The notes under the pieces are model-generated. The model saw only the letters and a program-made list of their open reading frames with translations, was not told the origin of the DNA and did not search any database. A program made the position numbers and the translations under genes. From UBA3910 sp002391465 (lineage in GTDB: Bacteria; Bacillota; Limnochordia; Darwinibacteriales; Darwinibacteriaceae): DNA of 64,000 bases. Positions 17,781 to 26,576 of this stretch are shown here, piece by piece. Location of the stretch: the NCBI GenBank assembly GCA_030054835.1, contig JASGVS010000035.1, positions 21,749-85,748 on the forward strand. The letters are read 5' to 3'. Each line of letters begins with the position of its first letter. The first letter of the stretch is position 1.

Positions 17781-17821
17781 GCAACCTACCCCCTAACAAT
17801 TATCGTTCGGGTGTAGGTTGC
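17781..17821 (-). promoter_or_regulatory. hairpin enclosing the spoIVB ribosome binding site
   Basis: On the minus strand, GCAACCTAC pairs perfectly with GTAGGTTGC across a 23-nt loop, with an extra CCC/GGG helix inside. The 3' arm carries the AGG of the spoIVB ribosome site and ends 3 nt before the GTG. If formed, the helix would block initiation. It could also act as a partial transcription barrier after recN, although the T-run is short. Confidence 0.6.
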
Positions 17822-17870
17822 CCTTCTCAACTAACAGATATTGAAGGAACTAGCTGGCAGGCTCGGTACT

Positions 17871-19547
17871 TCACCGCGCCCGGCGCAACAGCTCGCGAGC
17901 GTGTTCGAGGGTAACCGTCTCATCTAAAGTACCACCTAGCATGCGGGTGAGTTCCCCCACGCGCTCCTGCTCCGTCAAAAGATTGACGTTCACAGTGGTA
18001 CGATCTTCTCGTGCCGTTTTCTGCACCGAATAGTGGTTAGCTGCATAACTGGCAATGACCGGCAGATGCGTAACGCAGAGAACCTGCCTCCCGCTGCTTA
18101 AGGCGGACAGCTTCTCTCCTAAGCTCACAGCTGTACGTCCGCCGATCCCCGCATCGATTTCGTCAAAAATGATGGTGGGAGTCTGTTCCGCTTCGGCCAA
18201 AATCGTCTTTACCGCCAACAGTACCCGGGACAGTTCTCCACCCGAGGCAATTTTTGCCAGCGGTTTCAGTTCCTCACCCACGTTAGGTGCCATCATAAAC
18301 TCTACATCTTCTAACCCGCCCACGCGGGGAGTCTGCCCCTGGTAGGGAGAAAACTCTACCTTGAAACGGGTATTGGCCATAGACAAGTCCGCCAGCTGGG
18401 CTTCTATCTCCCCCTCCAGCTCCGCGGCGAGTTTAAGTCTAGCACTACTCAACTGCTCAGCCCGCATGAGCCACTCCGCGGCGAGGGCACTACTTTCCTC
18501 TTCTAAATGGTCAATCCTTACGGCAGCGTTTTTCAGCTGTTCAAGCTGCTGTTCCGCTTCCCTTTGATAAGTCAGGATTTCACTTACCGTTTCCCCATAC
18601 TTGCGCCTTAGACTGTCGATCAAATCGAGACGGAGCTCGATCTCCTGCAGCAAATCGGGATCGGCAGGCAGTTTGTCCAAGTAATCTCGAAATTCGCCGT
18701 AGAGGTCATTTAGGTTGAAGTAGATGTCACCGTAGCGTTCTTCCAGAGGTTCTAAGCTGCTGTCCAGGGCGACCGCGCGCCGCAACTGGCTAGCGAGGAG
18801 AGAAAGGCGACTTAAGATAGACTCTTCCTCGCTGAAACTCTCGCCCAAGCTGACCACCAGTAAACTGACTGCCTCCCGGATCCGATCTAGATTGGCAAGG
18901 CGGGATCTCTCCACCGCGAGCCTTTCCTCTTCACCGGGCTCAAGTTCTGCTTTAGCAATCTCCTCAATCTGGAAAGTAAGTAGATCGATCTGGCGGTTTC
19001 TCTCCCGCTCGTCCTGCTGCAGCCTTTCCAGTTCTGTTCGCACCTTGTTCCACTGTCTGGCAAGCCGGTCCGTATCCGCGAGCAAAGCCAGGTGCTCCGG
19101 TCCGCCGTAGCCATCCAGCAGTTTGCCATGTTCTTTTGGATGCAGCAGCCTTTGTCCATCATGCTGGCCCACAATGTCTACCAAATGAGGGCCCAGTTCA
19201 GCAAGCTGTCCTACCGCTGCCAGACGGCCATTTATCCAGCACTTGTTACGGCCGTTCAGGTTTACCTCCCTGGCGATAATGAGCTCCTCTTCAGCGGGCA
19301 TACCCCACCCTGCCAAAATAGCCTTGGCTGGTGGAGTCAAGCTAAAACTGCCGATTACCTCAGTGGATTCAGCCCCCGTACGGATCATCTCGACCGATGC
19401 CCGTTGACCTAGCAGCAGGCTGAGTGCATCAATGATAATCGACTTACCCGCACCCGTTTCGCCGGTGAGCACACTGAAACCAGTGTGGAAAGATAAGTCT
19501 AATTCCTCGATGAGAGCGAAATCCCTGATCTGCAATTCTCTTAGCAC
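17871..19547 (-). CDS. recN: DNA repair ATPase RecN
   Basis: A 558-residue SMC-like ATPase for double-strand-break repair. The Walker A motif GETGAGKS is at residues 29-36. Long coiled coils fill the middle (about 150-380). The C-terminal head has LSRVLLAVK and the Walker B motif IIFDEIDAGIGG. Full length for the family. It starts with GTG, 4 nt after argR, and precedes spoIVB as in Bacillus. Confidence 0.96.
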   Translation of the reverse strand: MLRELQIRDFALIEELDLSFHTGFSVLTGETGAGKSIIIDALSLLLGQRASVEMIRTGAESTEVIGSFSLTPPAKAILAGWGMPAEEELIIAREVNLNGRNKCWINGRLAAVGQLAELGPHLVDIVGQHDGQRLLHPKEHGKLLDGYGGPEHLALLADTDRLARQWNKVRTELERLQQDERERNRQIDLLTFQIEEIAKAELEPGEEERLAVERSRLANLDRIREAVSLLVVSLGESFSEEESILSRLSLLASQLRRAVALDSSLEPLEERYGDIYFNLNDLYGEFRDYLDKLPADPDLLQEIELRLDLIDSLRRKYGETVSEILTYQREAEQQLEQLKNAAVRIDHLEEESSALAAEWLMRAEQLSSARLKLAAELEGEIEAQLADLSMANTRFKVEFSPYQGQTPRVGGLEDVEFMMAPNVGEELKPLAKIASGGELSRVLLAVKTILAEAEQTPTIIFDEIDAGIGGRTAVSLGEKLSALSSGRQVLCVTHLPVIASYAANHYSVQKTAREDRTTVNVNLLTEQERVGELTRMLGGTLDETVTLEHARELLRRAR

Positions 19548-19551
19548 AGGT

Positions 19552-20028
19552 TCACCCCTCTAGTATTTCTATGATGCGAGAAAAAACCGCACCGGTGGCT
19601 CCCGTGGGCTTGTCCTGTTCCCCTTCTTGGCGTGTGACAATAAGTATTGAATCATCACCGGCAATGCTGCCGAGCATTTCCGGCCATTCCATTTCGTCAA
19701 TAATTGCTGCAACCGCGTGGGCGCCGCCTGGGTATGTTTTAATCATGATCAGCGCACCGCTGAAGTCAACGCTGCGCACATAATCGGCGAAAACCCGTTT
19801 GGCCCGACGCTTCAGATCCCCCACAGTAATCGTGGCTGGCAGGGAGTATCTATAACCACCCCTGCCATCGGCAATTTTGGCTAAACGCAATTCCTTAATG
19901 TCTCGGGAAATGGTTGCCTGGGTGACCTTAAACCCCCTGGCGTGGAGGAGTTCCATAAGTTCCTCCTGGGTCTCCACCTCGTGCTCGGCCACAATTTCCC
20001 AGATCGCACTTTGCCGTCTACTCTTCAT
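19552..20028 (-). CDS. argR: arginine repressor ArgR/AhrC
   Basis: A 158-residue protein with an N-terminal winged helix (about 5-65, QATISRDIKELRL) and a C-terminal hexamerisation and arginine-binding domain (about 85-155, containing SIAGDDSILIVTR with the GDD ligand motif). It represses arginine synthesis and activates catabolism. It is overlapped by the end of nadK by 11 nt. This argR-recN pair is a standard Firmicutes arrangement. Confidence 0.96.
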   Translation of the reverse strand: MKSRRQSAIWEIVAEHEVETQEELMELLHARGFKVTQATISRDIKELRLAKIADGRGGYRYSLPATITVGDLKRRAKRVFADYVRSVDFSGALIMIKTYPGGAHAVAAIIDEMEWPEMLGSIAGDDSILIVTRQEGEQDKPTGATGAVFSRIIEILEG

Positions 20029-20857
20029 GGATACCCCCCCATGTCTGCGGCATTTTCAGCCTGCTGTGCAGCACCTGGAAAAACCCCCGGCCACTCAATT
20101 TGACTAGGCTAGCATGGTGCTCCGCTTTGCAGATTGTCACTAAGTCCCCTGTCTGCAGAGGGAACCCCTGCTGACCGTCTATAGTAAGCATTGCCTCTTC
20201 CCTAGCCCGATTGAGCCGCACCGAAACCTGACTGTGGGGCCTGGCCAAAACAGACCTGGACGAAAGCGAGTGGGCACAAATCGGTGTTATGCAGATGCTC
20301 TCCAACAGCGGTTCAATAATCGGGCCGCCGGCGCTGAGGGAGTAGGCTGTGGAGCCGGTGGGTGTAGAAATGATTATTCCATCGGCAGCGTAATCGGTCA
20401 CGTGCTGATCGCCGATGAATATGCTCAGATCGATGATGCGGGCAAACATGCCCCTGGTGACCACAAAGTCATTTAAGGCCAAATAAGATGCAATGATTTC
20501 ACCCTGACGCACAACCTCCGCCTCAATGAGCATCCGCTCTTCCAGCTCATATTCACCCCGCAGCAGTTTTTCCAGGGCAGGAAGAAGGCCATCCGTTTCT
20601 ACCTCAGTGAGGAACCCTAAATGGCCTACATTTACGCCAAAGATGGGTACCTGTACTGTACTGGCCAAACGCGCAGTACTGAGTAAGGTGCCGTCTCCTC
20701 CCAAGACAATAATCACGTCAAATTTTCCTAAATTGGCCTCAGTGGGTTGGGTGACAACTTCGTAAGGGACTTCCCGTTGGCCAAGAAAGTTTTCCAACAC
20801 CTTAGTTAGGGCTAGAGCAGCTTCTTTACCAGTATGCGGTACAATTCCAATGTGCAT
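20018..20857 (-). CDS. nadK: NAD kinase
   Basis: A 279-residue ATP-NAD kinase that makes NADP. It has the GGDGTLL motif, NVGHLGFLTEVE, and the TPTGSTAYSLSAGGPI NAD-binding segment. The ATG at 20857 is chosen: it lies 9 nt after GGGGAG, while longer versions would add 37 residues reaching into the end of dxs. It lies between dxs and argR. The tlyA/yqxC methyltransferase gene often found here is absent. Confidence 0.95.
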   Translation of the reverse strand: MHIGIVPHTGKEAALALTKVLENFLGQREVPYEVVTQPTEANLGKFDVIIVLGGDGTLLSTARLASTVQVPIFGVNVGHLGFLTEVETDGLLPALEKLLRGEYELEERMLIEAEVVRQGEIIASYLALNDFVVTRGMFARIIDLSIFIGDQHVTDYAADGIIISTPTGSTAYSLSAGGPIIEPLLESICITPICAHSLSSRSVLARPHSQVSVRLNRAREEAMLTIDGQQGFPLQTGDLVTICKAEHHASLVKLSGRGFFQVLHSRLKMPQTWGGIHEE

Positions 20858-20901
20858 GGGCAGCATCTCCCCTTTCGTCTGCCCGAAAACTAGATACTTT
20901 G

Positions 20902-22788
20902 CTAGGGATAATCTTGACTTACCCGCAGGGGTACCGCTTCTTGTGAAAGAACTCGACGCACTGTACACACGATGTTCTCAGCCGTTAAGCCGTACTCCTG
21001 ATGGAGTTGGGCAATACTTCCCTGGGGTATAAAACGATCTGGGTAACCAATGCGTTCCACCTTGATACCCTGTTCTGCAGAAAGCAGCTCCAAAATACTG
21101 CTGCCAAAGCCTCCGGCGAGCACGTTATCCTCCAGCGTGATTACACATCCGGTGAATCGGGCCACGCGCAGAAGCAGCTCGTGATCGAGCGGTTTGAGCG
21201 AACGGATGTCAACCACACCGCAGCTGATTTCAGGTTCAAGTGCCCGGGCTGCCTGTAGGGCCGTCTCAACTAGCGGGCCAACTGCAAAAATGACGCAGTC
21301 CCGCCCCGCCTTCAACTCCAGTGCGGGAATCGGTCCCTGCCAGTCCAACTCTACCCGTCCGTTGTAGGGCACAGTGTCCGCCCGGGGATAACGAATAGCA
21401 ACCGGGCCATCCTGCTTTAGTGCCCAGCGGAGCATTGCGCTTAATTCCGGGCCGCTGCTGGGAGCTAAAACGTTTAAATTTGGCACCGCCCGCAGAAAAC
21501 TGATATCAAAAACCCCGTGGTGTGTGGGACCATCATCTCCCACCACCCCAGCCCGATCAATCGCCAAAATAACGGGCAGATTCTGCAGGGCGATATCATG
21601 GATGAGTTGGTCATAGGCCCGCTGCAAAAAGGTAGAATAGATCGCCACAATAGGTCTCAGGCCGTCTTTCGCCATACCTGCAGCCAAGGTCAAAGCGTGC
21701 TGTTCGGCAATGCCCACATCAAAGAACCTGTCTGAGAATTCTTTCGCAAAGCTCCCAAGACCGGTACCATCCCGCATCGCTGCAGTGATGGCCACCACCT
21801 TGGGGTTTTCCCTGGCCAACTGAACAGCAGTATGACCGAAAACCTTGCTGTAGGACATTACTCCCGTTTTGGGCACAAGCCGCAGAGCCCCAACGCCGTG
21901 GTAGCGATGGGGTTCTTCTTCCGCTTGGGCATGTCCCCTGCCTTTTTGCGTATATACATGCAGAAGTACGGGCCCCTGCCTCCGCAAGGCGTCTCTTATT
22001 GCCTTCTGGAGCTGGGCGATGTTGTGCCCGTCAAAGGGGCCGAAATATGTAAAACCCAATTCCTCAAAGAGTTGACCCGGCAGCATCCTTGTGAGCCTGC
22101 TCTTCATGTTGTGGGCCACCCTGCCCAACGGGTTGCCGATAAGGGGAATCCTCCGAATCAAGGTAGAGAGATCTTTCCTGGCTTTGTACAGTCTGCTGTC
22201 CGAGCGGATTCTGCCCAGGTAGTCGCTTAATGCCCCCACGTTACTGGTGATGGACATCTCATTGTCATTCAGGATTACCACAATATCCCGTCCCAACGAG
22301 CCCATGTGGTTCAAGGCCTCAAAAGCCATACCGCCCGTTAATGCACCATCCCCGAGCACAGCTACAACGTGATAATCCTCACCCTGCTGGTCGCGGGCAA
22401 TTACCATACCCGCAGCAGCTGAGATCGAGGTAGAACTGTGTCCCACGCCAAATTGGTCGTGTTCACTCTCAGTCGGAGCAGGGAATCCCGATATTCCCTT
22501 CCATTGACGGAGGGTGTGGAATTCCCGCCTCCTGCCCGTGATCAGCTTATGGGGATAACACTGATGTCCCACGTCCCAGATAATGCGATCTCTAGGACTG
22601 GACAGAACGGTATGGAGGGCCAGCGTAAGCTCTACTACCCCAAGGTTGGCGCCTAAATGACCGCCATTTCGCTCTACCGTGCTGATGATCTCCTGTCGGA
22701 TCTCCTGGGCTAGCGTTTCTAGTTCAGAAAGGCTCAGCTTTTTCAGATCAGCGGGGGAGTTGATTGATTCCAACAAACGTAGATTCAT
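20902..22788 (-). CDS. dxs: 1-deoxy-D-xylulose-5-phosphate synthase
   Basis: A 628-residue thiamine-diphosphate enzyme for the first step of the MEP isoprenoid pathway. It shows DVGHQCYPHK, the ThDP motif GDGALTGG with the downstream NDN, DRAGVVGDDGPTHHG, and a C-terminal transketolase-like domain. Full length. The ATG overlaps the stop of the oapA-like gene (ATGA). With ispA upstream, the operon supplies isoprenoid precursors. Confidence 0.97.
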   Translation of the reverse strand: MNLRLLESINSPADLKKLSLSELETLAQEIRQEIISTVERNGGHLGANLGVVELTLALHTVLSSPRDRIIWDVGHQCYPHKLITGRRREFHTLRQWKGISGFPAPTESEHDQFGVGHSSTSISAAAGMVIARDQQGEDYHVVAVLGDGALTGGMAFEALNHMGSLGRDIVVILNDNEMSITSNVGALSDYLGRIRSDSRLYKARKDLSTLIRRIPLIGNPLGRVAHNMKSRLTRMLPGQLFEELGFTYFGPFDGHNIAQLQKAIRDALRRQGPVLLHVYTQKGRGHAQAEEEPHRYHGVGALRLVPKTGVMSYSKVFGHTAVQLARENPKVVAITAAMRDGTGLGSFAKEFSDRFFDVGIAEQHALTLAAGMAKDGLRPIVAIYSTFLQRAYDQLIHDIALQNLPVILAIDRAGVVGDDGPTHHGVFDISFLRAVPNLNVLAPSSGPELSAMLRWALKQDGPVAIRYPRADTVPYNGRVELDWQGPIPALELKAGRDCVIFAVGPLVETALQAARALEPEISCGVVDIRSLKPLDHELLLRVARFTGCVITLEDNVLAGGFGSSILELLSAEQGIKVERIGYPDRFIPQGSIAQLHQEYGLTAENIVCTVRRVLSQEAVPLRVSQDYP

Positions 22789-23357
22789 GCTTTTGACCTC
22801 TTTTGCTTTTTCTCGGCCGGGCGCAATCTAGCCAGAAGAATCTCCCAAGAGTAGATTAACTTTCCCGCAACAAGCAGGATGGTAGTTGACTTTGAGATCG
22901 CAAACCCCTTGCCAATTGACTTCCCACCTACAGTAAGTGCAGCAATGAGAGCCACCATCAAAGTAGTGACCAGCGTTTCGCCTAAACCCATGGACGCGGT
23001 ACCGAGCTGAAAGACTATGGCCACGCCAACCGCTCCGCTCAATGTCCCGGCCACGTCACCGATCAGGTCATTGCAGAAGGTGGAAACCCGATCCGCATTG
23101 CGGATCAGCCTTATTGCCTGTTTGGCGCCTGACACTCGATTGGAAGCCATAGCATGGAAGGGTGCCTCTTCACCTGCGGTAGCGGCAACACCCAGAATGT
23201 CGAAAAGTACACCCACCAGAATAATAAAAAATAGTAACACGATGCTTAATGCCAGAGGCAAATACGACAATACGCTGTTACTACCCAAGTTAAGTATGAT
23301 GGAGAGAACAAAAGTGATTAGCGTTAAGGAAAGTATTGACTTCCATCGTTTTTTCAT
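22785..23357 (-). CDS. oapA: OLE RNA-associated membrane protein OapA homologue
   Basis: A 190-residue polytopic membrane protein with about four hydrophobic segments (about 8-26, 33-55, 105-150, 160-180). A conserved polar stretch between helices reads AEEAPFHAMASNRV followed by GAKQAIRLIRNADRVSTFCND. This fits OapA (BH2780 of Bacillus halodurans), which binds OLE RNA at the membrane. The key support is position: directly after a 620-nt non-coding transcript and before dxs, exactly as in known OLE loci. ATG at 23357 follows AAGGA. Some databases label relatives as CorB-like transporters, without evidence. Confidence 0.82.
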   Translation of the reverse strand: MKKRWKSILSLTLITFVLSIILNLGSNSVLSYLPLALSIVLLFFIILVGVLFDILGVAATAGEEAPFHAMASNRVSGAKQAIRLIRNADRVSTFCNDLIGDVAGTLSGAVGVAIVFQLGTASMGLGETLVTTLMVALIAALTVGGKSIGKGFAISKSTTILLVAGKLIYSWEILLARLRPAEKKQKRSKA

Positions 23358-23384
23358 TTCATTCTTCCTTAGAATAAACCGAGG

Positions 23385-24018
23385 TGAATGGCAGCAGAAT
23401 GAGTAAAGATTGTGGCTTAGGTCCAGCAGGTTTTCCCAGAGTCCCTCCAACCCGTCGCCGTGGTTGGCGGTTTCCCCTTTCCGGACTCTTCGCTTGTCGC
23501 CATAGCCGAGGCTGGATTACCACTTAGTCCACACCGTAATCCCCACTCTGCCTTCTGAAGGAAACAGTCTAGGAGTTTTCCTCGGCGTCTATCCTCGCTT
23601 TCTAGTCTCTTTTGCAGCGGAAGGTTTCAAGTGTGCCGCAATCTGCGGTCTCGGGGCCCCTTGGCCTTCGGAGCATCCGGTTCAAAAACACTATCCCCCA
23701 ACCACCACTCAAGACAGGCTACGCTGCACCCAACGCCTGATGTACGATTAAGCTGCAATGATGGATCGCGTGCAGGTTCAATCCCAAGCCGTAGAAATAC
23801 GCTCTCCGTATTTCCACAGTCATGGGTCTCCGTGGAAGGAGGGTCAACGCCTACATGCCCTTGCAGATCGCCCGCCTTCCTTAACCCCCAGCAGCAACCC
23901 CCGACTGGGCGTCGGAAGCCACCACCAGAGACTTCATCGATGTGCCCTCAACGGATTTTTAGGCCCGTCTTCAAAAGCGAAATAGACGACTAGAATACTG
24001 CGCCATTCACCCTTTGGT
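23385..24018 (-). ncRNA. ole: OLE (ornate, large, extremophilic) RNA
   Basis: A non-coding stretch of about 620-630 nt between ispA and oapA, the known genomic position of OLE RNA. It has its own promoter at 24025-24054. Hairpins are visible: 23794-23814 (8-bp stem, GAGAG loop) and 23514-23542 (GGATTAC paired with GTAATCC), plus a small one at the 5' end (CACC/GGGTG). No convincing reading frame fills it. OLE RNAs average about 610 nt, occur in anaerobic or extremophilic Firmicutes, form a membrane complex with OapA, and aid tolerance of stress such as cold and alcohol. The identification rests on synteny, length and structure; I could not align it to the covariance model. The 3' boundary is approximate. 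Confidence 0.85.
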
Positions 24019-24024
24019 GTTTTA

Positions 24025-24054
24025 ATTATATCACAGCCGGCAAACGATGTGCAA
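24025..24054 (-). promoter_or_regulatory. SigA-type promoter for OLE RNA
   Basis: On the minus strand, TTGCAC and a perfect TATAAT are separated by 18 nt. The expected start is near 24018, giving a transcript that begins with the OLE region and then enters oapA-dxs. It lies in the gap after the ispA stop, so OLE need not depend on operon read-through. Confidence 0.8.
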
Positions 24055-24077
24055 GTGAGCCCAACGTCCGGCGCGGC

Positions 24078-24971
24078 CTAGCTCTCTCGAATAAGGACGA
24101 ATTTGGCAAGTTCACGCAGAAACCAGGCTTGTGCAGGGAATTCTTCCAGTGCATCTAAGCAGGCTTGGACACATTCCCTGGCCAGCTCACGTGATCTTTC
24201 CAGGCCGTAGAGGTGGGGATAGGTCTGCTTACCCGCTTCCCTGTCCGCCCCCACCGCTTTACCTGTTTGAGAGCTATCGCCAACTTCATCTAGGATATCA
24301 TCGGTGATTTGAAACGCCAAGCCGAAGTTCTCACCATAGATGGTGAGCAGTTCCAACTGCCGTTCACTGCAGCCCCCTAAGAGTGCTCCACCGCGCAGGG
24401 CAGCCGTGAAAAGGGCTCCCGTTTTGTGGCTGTGGATGTATTCCAGGGTTTCTCCAGATATTTCCTTCCCTTCGGAAAGGATATCAACAACCTGGCCCCC
24501 CACCATACCCAGGGAGCCTATAGCCTGGGCCAGTTCTTCCACAACTCGCACCGTCGTTTCAGCGCTGATACCATACTTCTCAGGCATCCTGGCCAGTTCC
24601 AAAAAGGCCTGGGTCAAAAGGCCGTCGCCTGCCAAAACGGCCACTGCCTCCCCGAATACCCGATGATTGGTAGGTTTCCCCCGCCGCATGTCGTCGTCGT
24701 CCATGCAGGGAAGGTCGTCGTGGATAAGGGAATAGGCATGCACCATTTCCACAGCTGCGGCAAAACCTCCAGTTTTTTTCAAGTCACCGCCCACTGCTTC
24801 ACAGGCAGCCATTGCCAGCAGTGCCCGCAGACGTTTTCCCCCTTCCAGGGTGGAATACCGCATGGCCTCATGCAGCAGCTTAGGTTCTTCGTGCCTTCCC
24901 GGCAGGGCCTCGGCAAGGATTCTTTCTACCTTCTCTAACCGTAGTGCCCAGCAATCTCGAAACTTCATCAT
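24078..24971 (-). CDS. ispA: farnesyl/geranyl diphosphate synthase
   Basis: A 297-residue trans-prenyl diphosphate synthase. The first Asp-rich motif is HDDLPCMDDDDMRRG (DDxxxxD) and the second is ITDDILD. GGKRLR near the N-terminus binds pyrophosphate. It most likely makes farnesyl diphosphate. The ATG at 24971 overlaps the upstream stop (TGATG) and follows GAGGGG. Upstream of OLE RNA as in other OLE-containing genomes. Confidence 0.95.
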   Translation of the reverse strand: MMKFRDCWALRLEKVERILAEALPGRHEEPKLLHEAMRYSTLEGGKRLRALLAMAACEAVGGDLKKTGGFAAAVEMVHAYSLIHDDLPCMDDDDMRRGKPTNHRVFGEAVAVLAGDGLLTQAFLELARMPEKYGISAETTVRVVEELAQAIGSLGMVGGQVVDILSEGKEISGETLEYIHSHKTGALFTAALRGGALLGGCSERQLELLTIYGENFGLAFQITDDILDEVGDSSQTGKAVGADREAGKQTYPHLYGLERSRELARECVQACLDALEEFPAQAWFLRELAKFVLIRES

Positions 24972-25942
24972 CAATTCCCCTCCCCCACGCCTCTCGCACA
25001 AACAGGAAAACCTGCCCTTAAGGCAGCGTAATAGGCAGACCCCAATGCGTTATCCACGCTGTAGCGGGGCTCAGCATAATACAGTCTCCAATTAGGCAAT
25101 TCCTCCGCAAGTTCCCTTCTAATGAGCTGGTTAGAAGCTACGCCGCCCACAAGCAGCAGCTCACGGCACTTTGTCCTCGTTTCTGCCCATTTGATCCACT
25201 TGACCAGTGTCCGGCTGATGGCCTTGAGGCATGACAATGCCAACACTTCCGGTTCAACCTGTCCAATCATCCGTTCCAAAGCACTGAGCGGACCGGAAAA
25301 ACTTACTTGTCCATCCTTGTGAAAGGTGGGAATCCCAGCTGCCTCGGAGGCCTTGACTGCCAATTTCTCCAGGGCAGGTCCGGCGGGAAAATCCAAGCCC
25401 AAGCTTACGCCCAGGCGATCCACTAACTGTCCTGCGTGGAGATCGGAGGTACCTCCCCACAAATCAACCTGCAGCGTCCAGTCTTCCCTGCACCTAACAG
25501 CAGTTAGCTCAGTCGTTCCCCCAGAGAGATGGATTGCCAAAAACTCCGGCTTTAGTGGACCACCGCCGCTTACAATTCCACTCCAGATATGCATTTCCTG
25601 GTGCGTAAGCTCATAGCAGGGAATGGAAAGGATATTAGCTAGGGATTGGGCAAAACTTTTTCCGGGGAGGAAGACTGGTAGATAGGAGTCTTCTTGGGGC
25701 CGAGGTTGCACGGACACTCCCACAGCAGCCAGTTCATGGGCCTTTAGATCCAGACCCAGCTCTGCTGTGAGCAGAGGCAGATTTTGCACATGTTGAAATA
25801 AGGCTTCTGATTGGCGCAAACCCCGCGCACCAGAAGCCACAGTTAGAATCCTTCGCTGGTCAGATTTGATGGTCCCATCTTCTGCCAGTACGCATAGCGA
25901 AGTGGTGTAATTACTTGTATCAACGCCTAACACAACTCTCAT
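24971..25942 (-). CDS. TsaD/Kae1-family paralogue
   Basis: A 323-residue ASKHA-fold protein related to the tRNA threonylcarbamoyladenosine enzyme TsaD. The N-terminal phosphate motif is LGVDTSNYTTSLCVL. The metal-binding HxxxH reads HQEMH, followed by a GGTTEL loop and a C-terminal VGGVASN. It is shorter and more divergent than true TsaD, so it is probably a paralogue. It occupies the place between nusB and ispA where folD, xseA and xseB sit in Bacillus. Its function is unknown. Confidence 0.82.
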   Translation of the reverse strand: MRVVLGVDTSNYTTSLCVLAEDGTIKSDQRRILTVASGARGLRQSEALFQHVQNLPLLTAELGLDLKAHELAAVGVSVQPRPQEDSYLPVFLPGKSFAQSLANILSIPCYELTHQEMHIWSGIVSGGGPLKPEFLAIHLSGGTTELTAVRCREDWTLQVDLWGGTSDLHAGQLVDRLGVSLGLDFPAGPALEKLAVKASEAAGIPTFHKDGQVSFSGPLSALERMIGQVEPEVLALSCLKAISRTLVKWIKWAETRTKCRELLLVGGVASNQLIRRELAEELPNWRLYYAEPRYSVDNALGSAYYAALRAGFPVCARGVGEGN

Positions 25943-26346
25943 TCAAAACCACCATCTCGCACCACAGTGCCTAACAGGCCGTTGATGAAGGCCGGCGATT
26001 TGTCGTCACCGAATTCCTTAGCCAATTCCACCGCTTCGTTGATGGTTACCCGCACCGGTATATCGTCCATGAAGACTATCTCGAAGATAGCCAGCCTTAA
26101 TATGTTGCGATCAGTTGCGGCCAGGCGGCTTACTTCCCAGCCCCTAGCCACCGCATTGATCTGGGCATCGAGGGCAGGTAGCTGCCTGTATACACCCCGT
26201 ACCGCTCGTTTTACATAGTCCGTGTCATGGGACTCGAGCTCGCAGTCTGCGAGCCGATGCTCCAGAGCCTCTTCCACGTCCACTTTTCCCAGATCTATCT
26301 GGAACAGCGTCTGAAAAGCAATTTGACGCGCTAATCGTCTACTCAA
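25939..26346 (-). CDS. nusB: transcription antitermination factor NusB
   Basis: A 135-residue all-helical protein that binds boxA RNA with NusE in rRNA antitermination. Typical marks are ARQIAFQTLFQID at the N-terminus and INEAVELAKEFG...AFINGLLG near the end. The TTG at 26346 is chosen since GAGGTGG lies 6 nt upstream and it gives the normal N-terminus. ATGA overlap with the next gene. Confidence 0.94.
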   Translation of the reverse strand: MSRRLARQIAFQTLFQIDLGKVDVEEALEHRLADCELESHDTDYVKRAVRGVYRQLPALDAQINAVARGWEVSRLAATDRNILRLAIFEIVFMDDIPVRVTINEAVELAKEFGDDKSPAFINGLLGTVVRDGGFE

Positions 26347-26357
26347 CAGCAACCACC

Positions 26358-26570
26358 TCAAAAACGGTTAATTATGTTCACGGATCCGTCTGATGAATCA
26401 AAGCGCGCGCCAAGATAAAAGCCAACTGCCACACACAAAATGACAAACAACCCCCGCAGCACGCCATAGCGGATGATTATCCAGCCTACAATCAAACCTA
26501 AAATGGAGCCAAACACCTTCCCCGGGTGACGGAGTACGAAGTCACGTAACCTCTCAGCCAACAGCACCAC
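26358..26570 (-). CDS. DUF2273 small membrane protein
   Basis: A 70-residue protein with two closely spaced hydrophobic segments (about 18-33 and 37-52) and a GARFDSSDG tail. DUF2273 proteins form an operon with amaP and Asp23 genes in Firmicutes and probably help anchor Asp23 at the membrane. GTG start near 26570 or 26567, downstream of AAAGGAGT. Confidence 0.85.
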   Translation of the reverse strand: MVLLAERLRDFVLRHPGKVFGSILGLIVGWIIIRYGVLRGLFVILCVAVGFYLGARFDSSDGSVNIINRF

Positions 26571-26576
26571 ACTCCT

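Noticed and set aside
23631..23993. A 120-residue plus-strand reading frame (and a 75-residue one) in the ispA-oapA gap
   Set aside because: Composition is Pro/Arg/Ser-rich without domain or ribosome site; the region is antisense to OLE RNA.
23385..24018. tmRNA, RNase P RNA, or a second group II intron fragment in the same gap
   Set aside because: No tRNA-like ends, no RNase P core motifs and no domain V; synteny supports OLE RNA.
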